From Linanthus parryae (Eukaryota; Streptophyta; Magnoliopsida; Ericales; Polemoniaceae): a stretch of DNA of 64,000 nt. The translations under genes were made by a program, and so were the position numbers. Shown here piece after piece: positions 55,733-64,000 of the stretch (positions are counted from its first letter, which is position 1; the number at the start of each line of letters is the position of its first letter). The stretch lies in assembly GCA_023055425.1 (NCBI GenBank), contig JALGPY010000005.1, positions 84,547,495 through 84,611,494 on the forward strand, read 5' to 3'. The notes below the pieces were generated by a model that saw only the letters and a list, made by a program, of their open reading frames with translations, did no database searches and was not told where the DNA came from.

Positions 55733-58700
55733 TTGAGGAAGGAGGGCATTTCGAAGTACAGAAAGATGAACTTGTTGAAGATAACGAATTCGGTTAACTT
55801 CATCCGGTTACAACTGCTATACACACGGAACAATAGGTAACTGACACGTCAGCGCCCTCTGACGGCCAAACTTGACTAATTACCTGTTTTGCCCTTCGCT
55901 AACTTCCTATTTCTTCCGTGTGCCATCAGTTATGACAAAGTCATAACAGTGGAAGAGGAAATCAAGTACAAGAGAGTTAAAGAATATTGAAGATTTGTCT
56001 GTGAGTTGTTCAAGTACTTCAATGACGGGGAAGAGCTAGAGCACATCGGAAGGTTCCCGAACGTCATAGCAAACCTGTTGACATACCAAAATGTAGTCAA
56101 GGGGATAGACGCAACGAAGAACTTCAAGAAAACAAGATCAATGACGCTGGGTATGCAAACATGGACACTAATACACTCTAGGATCAGTTACTGAATTTGG
56201 AACCACTTCCCACCTACGATGAGTATGAAGGTGAAAAGGAAGACTGGGTCTTGGAGGATTTGAATGGAATTCCTACCTCTTGAATCCTTCCATTTCCCCA
56301 TGAGATCGATGATGAATGTTCCTAGAATTTCCTGACCCAAAAATCCATTCCTCACAGAAAGCTGGATTTTCTACATGTGAGAGTGTCATGGGGTTCATTG
56401 GCCACGCACCGAAACCTTTTAACCTCATACATGGACCCATTCTTGTTTGGATCTCAACTGGATAACCTGAATAAGCGGTCAAACAAAGATGAATGTTGCT
56501 CATCTTCTTCAACAATATCGCTTGACCTTGGAGTTACCATGAAGTTGTTAAGAAGAAGAAGTAGAATAATTCGTGGATAAATCATGGAAGTTGATGTGTT
56601 CAACTTTCCAAAAGTTACTGAATTTGAAAGGCGAAAGAATCAGTAGTCACGCAAAAGTACGAGGGCATATTTTAACTAGGGGGAGTATGATGCCAGGAGA
56701 TACCCATAAACCCTACAAGTTTCTGGACTTGGGCAATCAGTCTCTCCTTATAAAATTTACAAGCAGAAAGTGGAGCTTGGCAATGTGCTAAAGAAGATTG
56801 TTTTGAATTCAACCTTTTAAGAAACAGAACCTAGAGTTCTCTTGTGTTGCAACCCGGGAAACCAAGAGTATCTGTATTTCCCACTTTATGCTATACCCCA
56901 CTACCTTATTATTTGGTCCGTTGATCAAACTCACGAAAAGGTGCATCTTTGCACCTAATGAAGCATTAAATCACAGGTTCCTTTCCATAGCTGCATTACT
57001 TTCAGCCTAGACCTTGTGTATGACCTCTACTGCGACGACGGCTTCAACAACCTCCGATTTCTAAGGTAGTTGCAGAATGCATCCCCAAACCTTTCCTTAA
57101 AAGTTTCGAACTCCATGTTTTCTCGGGGGAAGACAGGTGGTGTTACGGACGTTCTGGATGTTTGGCAGCGGACGTGCAATGCATCCCCAAACCGTTCCTT
57201 AAAAGTTCCGAACTCCATGTTTTCTCGGGGGAAGACAGGTGGTGTTTCGGACGTTCTGGATGTTTGACAGCGGAAGTGCATCAAAGTTGATCCTACTATA
57301 AAACTTGCTCCCGAGTCCCGATATCTGTTACAATCAAGTTAATCTTCTCATCAATTTTACATTCTTTAAGAACCTAGCATAATATTAATTCCCTCTTGAC
57401 AGTATTTTAGGACGACGGCGGTGCCGCGGTACTAGCCATGCCTCTTTTTATATAGTATGTATATTAAAGGAAGTACTGTAATAGTTACTACCCTTTCACA
57501 GCAATTCTTAGCCAATTTTGTAGAACTCCAATTCATTTTCTATACAGCTTCGGTAAGGCTCGTAGAAAGAAATACAAAGGAAATCTGTAAAAATAAGAGT
57601 TAAAGAGAACGCACGGCGTAGGTGGGCAAATAATCATATCGATCACTTAAAAATAACTAAAACCTTAACATTGAATGAAAACGAATAGTAGAGACAAGCA
57701 AATAGTTGAACTATATGTAGGGTAAGGCGATGGATATGCATGAAATTGAGAAAAATGTGCTTTACTGTATTAATATGATTGATATGTATTATTTACTAAC
57801 ATGGAAGTCATTCCGAAGTTAGCGAGATTGTGATGGTAATTTCAGTTATCTGCTTTTGATGGATCAGTGAGATGATGCATCTCTTAACAGAAGAATTCCA
57901 TGTCATCCAACATAACATTGGAGCTTAAACTTGAGAAAATAGACAGAAATGAAAGAAGTACGGAGTATTATTACTTCTTAGACTGCAGCTCTAACTCAAC
58001 TATACCTATAAATGAATCGATGGTGAATCGTTTGAAACACAACCAAAACGTAAGATTAGGTTTCTTGAATAGGGACTTGGAAGAAATTGGCCATTTAAGA
58101 TTCACCGACGTTCTGTTTAAATAACATTGATTTGGTGGTGGATTTGGATTTGAGGTCATTTTGGACGAAAACCAATGTTTGTATACATTATAGGGGATTG
58201 GATTTGATTTGGAACAAGTCCAACCCCCCTAAATTGTGAATAATTTGAAACTCCAATTAACCACTTGAAATTCCGTGGGAGCCGTGTACGATAAGTGACG
58301 AAGCAAATTATCTGGCGCCTTCAACATATAAAGCCTAGTTTCTATTTGTTGGTTTCATTGAACTTTGTAAAGAAACTGCTTGTTACTAGACTCGAACCCA
58401 GTAAGTCGACCTCTCGTTATGGTGTAGCTGTGTGGCACTATGCCAAGACCACCTGTGGTAACGTTTTTTACGCTATATATTCATCACCGAAAGATGAAAC
58501 TCAAATTCAAAACATTAAATTCTAGACCATTATTAGCATCCAAATGAAGGAATTTAAATTCCTGGGTAATTTTAGATTTTAGAATTTGAAATCTTTGATT
58601 TGAAAGACAAATCCAAATCATGGTTGCCAAACGCAACCTGATGGATTTTCAGTCTTTTCATGGTTAAATTGAATGAGATCTTAGGATATGAAAAGTTTCA

Positions 58701-61700
58701 GACAACTGGGCATTCTAGAAAAAAATAACGGCATTATTTACTCTGATTCGCTAGTAACTAGGTACCCGCAGCTTAATTGCTGCACAAGATTTATGCCAAA
58801 TACATCGTATGCATGCATGCATGCCTGCCTGCTACATGGAAAATGCAATTTATAAATGCAATTAAGCGTAGTAATTATGCCTGAAACACCAAAATGTTTT
58901 TGAACCAAGTAAATATACATGCATGCTTTCCTGCTACAAAGCTGGAGAATTTTAAGGTACCCTAATTCTCTTCTTAGCAAGGTCCTAAAAGCGAAATATT
59001 TCAGACAAAAGAACTTTCTCGAGGCGGAGCTTGGACACACCCCATCATACGCGTGGAGGAGTATTTACTTGGAAGGAAATTACTGGAGTCAGGTTCGAGG
59101 TGGAGAGTGGGACACGGAAACCAAATCAAGGTCTCAGATAATTAGATTCCACGGGAACCGTCTTTAAACCCGTTTGTCCAGCCGACCAACCAAGAAATGA
59201 AGTTGCTGACTTCATCGATGAGAACTACACGTGGAACATCACGTCACTTGAAACTCACCTGGCTATTGTGGATGTTGAGGAGGTGAAGAAAATCCCACTA
59301 CCAAGGTATAATTGTGAAGATAAACTCATATGGCACTATACTGATTCGGGACACTATACGGTGAGGACAGGTTACCAACAAGCACAACGACGTAAAGAAG
59401 ATGATTCGGCTGAAGGGTCTTCAAACTCCACCTTTAGAGCCATGTAAAAAATCTGGAGAATCAAGGTACCGCCAAAGATCCAGCACCATCTTTGGAGAAG
59501 TATTCATGATAGTATCTCAACTGCAGAAGATCTTCGGAAGAGAAACATCGATGTACCAAACTTTTGCAAGGCCTGTGGAGATCTAGGAGAATCCACCTCA
59601 CATGTTCTCAGCCTATGTCCCGTCGCAGCACAGGTTTGGAGAAGTGTGGAGCAAGGAATGTTTCTATCTAAACAGCCGGGCTACTTTGCTGAATGCGCTT
59701 GCTATGGGATCGAAATGCTCAACCCTGCTGACCTTGTAGCCTTCGCATCGACCATTTGGTGGCTCTGGCGAGCAAGGAACAGCGCCATCTTCAGGGGCAA
59801 GACTCTCTCGACATCACAGATCATCTATGAGATTGGTTCATCCATGGCAGAGTTTGGCAATTGTTCGAGCTCAGAGAAGACTAAAGGAGGGTCAGAGAAG
59901 CACATTCAGAAGACTTGGGAGAAGCCTCGGCAGGGTATGGTGAAAGCAAATTTCGACGGGGCTTGGACTAGTTCGACAAGGTGAGCTGGGCTTGGTGTGA
60001 TTATCCGAGATGATAGAGGCGAGGTAATAAGTGGTGCTGCAGTTCCCATTCCACTTAACTGCAATGGAGTAATTTTGGAAGGCGATGCAAAGGGTCTGAT
60101 CGACCAAACCCACCGAGCTATAGTTGGCAGCAAGGATGAAGACTTAACGGAAACGGGAGTGGTGGTCGAAAAAATTGCGATTCACGGCAGAGAGTTTGCA
60201 GATTTCGAGGTTAAATTTGGAGCTAGGACTACAAACAATGCAGCACACCTCCTGGCGACCCACGCAAAAGAAGACAATGTTACTACTCGTTTTCTCAATT
60301 TTAATGTGCCATCATGGCTTAAGGATTGTATTTTACAGGAAGCAAGTCATGTAACTCCCACTTTGTAGTCAATACAATTCCTCTTTTCCCTAAAAAAAAT
60401 GCAATTTAGCTTACTATCATAACCGCAAATAAAATATCTATACAAAAAGATGCAAAAGACAAATACTGCCTTCCATGCCAAAATACATTTATAAATGTAT
60501 TGGATTGGATCAAAACTGCTGCATAAGAACCAGATGTATTTAACGTTGAACCCAACGAATTTGTATCCTGTCAACAATGTGCAGCTTAAATGAGTGTTGA
60601 AGTAACATACCTATCATTAGAACGGATGGTTCGGTATAGCCAAAGGCACCCCAAGGGTAGAATGGATACACATCTTCTATTTGACCTTGATAGAGCATTC
60701 CAAATTCAACCAACACAGGTCTCAACTTCTGTAAAATTTAAACTACGTAAACTACTTAGGTAAGTACTAAAAACAACATAAACTACTGATACAGGGCTTT
60801 GATGTAGACAAGGTTGAGTATGAGTAAATAAAGAACAAACTCACCTGGTCGATCATTATATGAGCGGCAGAAATATTTCGAACCACACATTCAGGTTGCT
60901 GAGCATGCAAACATTCAAGAAGAAGTGCCAACTGATAGAGAATCCTGATTCTGTCCACCCATTGCAGTGTCCCTGCAAACCAGCTTTCTCTAAGCGATGA
61001 ACAAGAAATAATACCTGAACCCCAAATATGAAAATATATCTTAAATATGAAATCTAAAACTGAGGATGATTTAGTTCGTCTCTGACTCTTCTTCAAGCTT
61101 ATTCTAACTGTGCAAAATCAAATTTACTTGATAAGGATAGTTCAGATATATAGTTCTATATGATCTAAGCAAAAGCATGATATGTTACAACTCTGTGGTA
61201 AATCATGAAACGGACGGCTGATATTCAACCTTCCTCTCCAGAAGTGAGATTGCGCAATGTATTCAATGAGTTAAGGTCATAAACAACGCCCCTTTGCTCA
61301 CTGCAGAAACCCATCAGCTTCCCAATGAAACGACAGTCACGAGCCACGTCACCTGTCAAGAAGCTAATCTCCTCCTGAAAAAATTTATCATTTAGAGGGA
61401 CGATGAACCATGAGGAATATGGTGAGCAAATTGTTAATTAACTGTTTGCTTACTCTAAATCTTTGATCATTCCAAGCAGCAGCTATCTTATCAGGTTGAT
61501 CTGTGAACATATGCACCGTGTCTGCCCACATCTTCACAGTCACATCATGTTCTTCCCTCCCATTCCAGCCATGAGGAATTTTCCCACGGTACACCTTGCA
61601 AAATTGGGTCCTCCCAATAAAGTTTTCTTCACTGAAATTATCAGTGAGATATACCAAATCCTTGTAGGTGAATATTGTTAGACCAGTTTCCTCATCAACT

Positions 61701-61714
61701 TCCATCCCTTTCAT
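53249..61714 (-). CDS. kinase-like (probable pseudokinase) gene, five exons
   Basis: On the minus strand, exons 61454-61714, 61230-61374, 60845-60972, 60611-60728 and 53249-53610 join in phase, each with GT..AG introns, to 338 codons including TGA. I see no internal stop. The protein resembles the kinase domain of plant receptor-like cytoplasmic kinases. It begins with [20 protein letters not shown] and a degenerate glycine loop, and has a VTVK lysine near residue 61. The catalytic HRD is replaced (VRN, about 166-168) and DFG reads VEFG (about 185-188). A C-lobe [13 protein letters not shown] matches the usual DVYSFGVLLLE. It is therefore likely to be catalytically dead. Intron 4 spans 7 kb and holds several transposons. 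The start ATG (61714) follows an in-frame TAA, so an upstream exon is not excluded. Confidence 0.72.
54476..54612. mobile_element. truncated Stowaway-type MITE
   Basis: Starts after a TA with 'cttcctccttagcccctcttt' and shows the family blocks 'gggtcatttgacccagtgatttggg' and 'tttcatggtgttgtagagta' also present in 28473-28730. Only about half is present; the second terminus is missing where the gypsy-like fragment begins. Confidence 0.6.
54613..55948 (-). mobile_element. gypsy-like LTR element fragment: 5' LTR and gag
   Basis: On the minus strand: a 356-bp LTR (55948-55593, TGTTATGAC...CCGTAACA), a primer site 'tggtatcagag' (about 55590-55580) complementary to initiator Met-tRNA, and an ATG near 55560. 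A gag frame follows: [20 protein letters not shown] coiled coil, then [11 protein letters not shown], a frameshift, [10 protein letters not shown] and [14 protein letters not shown], the order of a chromovirus-type gag. Pol and the 3' LTR are absent. It is specific to the right arm. An LTR microsatellite of GT and GA lies at 55693-55730. Confidence 0.62.
55693..55730. repeat. (GT)n(GA)n microsatellite
   Basis: About eleven GT units followed by about seven GA units, inside the gypsy-like LTR. Confidence 0.9.
55949..56965 (+). mobile_element. decayed small LTR retroelement in intron 4 (right arm)
   Basis: Mirror copy of the remnant at 41500-42900: gag scraps ([32 protein letters not shown]) then an LTR (about 56690-56965). 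The counterpart of the other LTR is missing, replaced by the 54476-55948 block. Confidence 0.52.
57079..57284. repeat. 102-bp tandem duplication, two units
   Basis: Units start at 57079 and 57181 with 'gcatccccaaacc' and differ at only a handful of positions. The left arm has a single copy (about 41281-41400, reverse), so this arose after the inverted duplication. Confidence 0.88.
57285..58937. other. intron 4 sequence of the right-arm gene
   Basis: Mirror of about 39430-41280 in the left arm. No coding domain; contains the SINE-like segment (about 58380-58465) and AT-rich DNA resembling a non-autonomous hAT element ('gttgccaaacgcaacc' palindrome at 58623). Confidence 0.5.
58938..60399 (+). 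mobile_element. 5'-truncated LINE (ORF2 3' end)
   Basis: Starts abruptly inside the post-RT region ([20 protein letters not shown]) and continues through [28 protein letters not shown], a zf-RVT segment ([19 protein letters not shown]), [16 protein letters not shown] and an RNase H ([39 protein letters not shown]). It ends near 60366 and a poly(A) at 60392-60399. Several frameshifts and stops. Its sequence differs from the LINE at 46976-53091, so it is another family. It sits in intron 4 of the right-arm gene and is absent from the left arm. Confidence 0.8.
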
Positions 61715-61720
61715 GAGTAG

Positions 61721-63650
61721 CACAGAAGCAGCAGATTAAATCAGACAGAAAAGGTACTCCACAAAGGATCCAGCCTAGGGTTTTATGTATACATTTAGTT
61801 GTTAATTCTGCATATGCCTGTAAAGATGTACATTGCTCAGCCAACATAATATAATCAGAGACAAAGTGAAGAAAAACAAAATACTAACGAGGCAATATCA
61901 GAGCATCCAGATGAAAAAACTAGAATCACTTATGGTAACTTGAAAAGATGTTCTCCAACTTGGTCTCGCAAAAGAATGAAAAAAAAAAAAAAACAAAAAA
62001 AAACAAACAAACAAACAAACAAACAAACTAATTAATAGGGTATTCATCTTGACATCAGCTTACTGAACAAAGACAATATGTTAGCAAAGTAGGGTATTCT
62101 TCCCCTAAACAAACAAATTTATCGATAGGGTAGTCAATATTGACGATTAATCCATCCCTGAGCACGTTAAGTTTACAAGAGGACATTTGTGTTCTTATTA
62201 CTTACAGTGATTGGCATGTATGAAACATCATAAATATGTCCTATCTTACGAATACAACAGCAGAAACAGTCATACAACATCTGAATACAACAGCAGAAAC
62301 GAACCTTTGAAAATTAGAGAGCGATTTGCGAGGATCTTCCCCGTTGGAACTTCCTTCTTCCGCCTTCAAGCTTTCAACTTCTTATACCAATAATAATAAT
62401 AACAATGTTTTAGGGTTTTTTAAGTTTGAGGTGAAAGCCCTTGCACTTTCTCATTTTTGTCCTTTCCTTTTCCTCTTCCTTTTGTAAGTCGTTAAGGACG
62501 AGAGGGAAAGGATCGAGATTATGACACGCGTCCTTTACTGACTCACTGTTGCACAAACTCTTTCTTCCTCAACTATTCCTCTCTCGAATCGGCAACTTCC
62601 TCTCTCTCTTTCGAAATCGATTTTTCCTACAATCTGTGGTCTCTACAAATACCGAACACGGGAGATCTCTTCTTGAAACTTGAATCTACATGTTCTAAGA
62701 AGAAAAAATCCATTCGAAAAAACACAGTTTAGTAAATCGGGATATGAAAGGTTGTGTCGTCGCCGGTGTCAAAGGCCGCCGTCGATCTTTAAAAGCCACA
62801 GTGAAACTTACTATGCCCAGTGCTATGGAGGATCAAATATTGGTACTTGATGCTGAAAGTTTGATTTCGCTCGACTTTTATTTCGTTTTCTGGAAACATA
62901 ATCATCGGTTTTACCGAAGAACTATCAATTTCAGTTCACTTCGAATATCAGGCCGTTGGCAATTCAATTGCATAATTTAACATTGCTTGCAGCAAAAAGG
63001 AATATAATTGCGAGGCTGCGAGAACCCATGTTTTGATGATTTGTAAATTGAAATTTTCATGAATGTCTTATGTCGGCGACGGGTTGGCCGTTGTTCATAC
63101 CAGAGGAGAGTGAAAGGGGTTCTGGACTGTAGTCGATGGGAGAAAAATGGGGATCTGAAGAATGATGGTAGAGAAAGAACAATTGACTACGAACAGAGTG
63201 TCGGTGTAAAAAGAAGACTATGAGCATAGTGTTAGACGTGTCATAATCTGGACTGTTAAATAGATCATGCGGTTGAGATGCTCGGGCTGGAGACGCTGCC
63301 CGCTGGAGAGGATCTGGATCCAGAGGGAAAGGAAAAGGGGGGGACGAACATATGATATAATTCAGTGAAAAACTCAATCTAATTCTCTCTCTCTCTCTCT
63401 CATCTCCTTCTACAATTAGATTTCCCAGTATCATTTCTCTCTCGTTAGACAACAGCTATAATACTCAATCGAGGACGGTGGTTACTTGCTTTACAGTTGT
63501 ATGTTCTTCACGGTCTGGTGGATGGTTGTTGATGGCGATGAGGTTGTTCTCGTCCCTATAGAAGGGCCAATGCAGAGATAGACGATGGGCTGTAATGGTG
63601 ATACGTTCTCGTTGTGTCACGAAAGGAGGAGGTGGATAGATCAAAAACAA
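61721..63650. other. upstream flank of the kinase-like gene, no gene recognised
   Basis: Contains an AAAC-type microsatellite (about 61979-62028). The 62290-62740 part is pyrimidine- and CT-rich like plant 5' leaders. Open frames at 62744-62980 (+) and 63057-63452 (-) have no motif I know and are not called as genes. Confidence 0.4.
61979..62028. repeat. poly(A)/(AAAC)n simple repeat
   Basis: A-rich run followed by about six CAAA/AAAC units. Confidence 0.85.
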
Positions 63651-63654
63651 AGTT

Positions 63655-64000
63655 GCTGCAATACCAAATGAACAGTAACTTTACTGTTCATTTGGTAAAT
63701 CGTTGAAATGTTCAGTAGCCGTTCGATGGGGATTAGGGGTTATAATTTCAGCCGTCGGATTGAAGTAGACGTTAGGATTTAAATAAGGATCAGGGATTAA
63801 TTGGAACGCCGTCGTTTTGGACAGCAGGGCAAGGGTTAGAAGATGATTGGTCCACATCATCATCACGCGGTCACCAATTGCCACGGGGGCAGCTGATGTG
63901 GCCAGTCCGTTACTTATTTTCTTTTATTATAGCGTTACCCTTAAGTTTTGTTAATTGTAATTTGACCCCGCTCATATAAGAGACGGTGGACTGCATTTCA
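63655..64000 (+). repeat. diverged copia LTR, same family as the element at 9915-13668
   Basis: Colinear blocks match the minus-strand reading of 10385-10000: the inverted pair TACCAAATGAACAGTAA / TTACTGTTCATTTGGTA (63662-63700), 'cagtagccg', 'cgtYggatYga', 'agacgtta', 'attaatTGGaacgccgtcgtttt' versus 'attaataggacggtgtcgtttt', then 'gatgattgg' and 'gctgatgtgg'. It runs off the window, so the element it belongs to cannot be seen. Orientation is opposite to the nested copia element. Confidence 0.55.

Larger units (their letters stand above)
46822..61720 (-). repeat. right arm of the large inverted duplication
   Basis: Reverse complement of the left arm with later insertions: a LINE at 46976-53091, a truncated LINE at 58938-60399 and a gypsy-like block at about 54476-55948. 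Without these its length is close to that of the left arm. It retains exon 1 of the kinase-like gene, which the left arm has lost. Confidence 0.85.

Noticed and set aside
63057..63452. 131-codon minus-strand frame near the right edge
   Set aside because: Low complexity Ser/Pro/His-rich with no motif; probably leader or intergenic sequence.

Overview
The window is repeat-dense nuclear DNA from a flowering plant, most likely a eudicot. I see spliced plant-type genes (introns bounded by GT..AG), Ty1/copia and Ty3/gypsy retrotransposons with plant tRNA primer sites, an L1-type LINE, CACTA and Stowaway elements, and fragments of plant genes (a COPT5-like copper transporter and a SNU114/CLO-like spliceosomal GTPase). 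There are no bacterial operons, no rRNA and no convincing tRNA gene. The species cannot be named from the sequence alone. Almost nothing here is an ordinary intact gene: the window is a stack of insertions, many datable relative to each other from nesting and target-site duplications (TSDs).

Layout. 1-1601: 3' part of an Athila/Tat-like LTR leaving the window on the left. 1610-2372: decayed coding remnant. 2621-3814: small CACTA element. 4263-4563: broken unrecognised minus-strand gene with a TATA box. About 5370-6494: small internally deleted LTR element. 7320-7367: possible first exon of a minus-strand gene. 7501-17180: recently inserted copia-like LTR element (TSD ATTGG) with a decayed pol tail. 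It carries pieces of two host genes and is itself interrupted by a second copia element (9915-13668, TSD CTCAG), which kept an open pol frame but lost most of its 5' LTR, gag and the protease N-terminus.

18650-37570 is a Russian-doll nest. A 5'-truncated copia element abuts exon 1 of a kinase-like gene. It is split by a solo-LTR-like sequence (18708-36315, TSD TAAGT). That is split by a 14.65-kb Athila-like element (19307-33960, TSD TAGAG) with 2.2-kb LTRs, a tRNA-Asp primer site and a pol gene lacking its RT/RNase H/integrase core. That in turn holds a 4.3-kb CACTA transposon (25846-30177, TSD GAG), which contains a Stowaway MITE (28473-28730, TSD TA).

37571-61720 is a large inverted duplication of a kinase-like gene locus. 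The left arm (about 37571-44822, + strand) is a pseudogene. The right arm (about 46822-61720, - strand) keeps a five-exon, 337-residue open pseudokinase frame. The arms are separated by about 2 kb. The right arm was later hit by a full-length LINE (46976-53091, TSD of 14 bp), a 5'-truncated LINE (58938-60399) and a gypsy-like fragment (about 54613-55948). 61720-63650 is upstream or intergenic sequence. The last 340 bp appear to be a diverged LTR of the same family as the nested copia element at 9915-13668.

If anything is expressed and selected here, the best candidate is the right-arm pseudokinase gene. The most unusual structures are the gene-carrying LTR element, the six-layer nest, and the self-complementary repeat arrays of the Athila-like LTRs.
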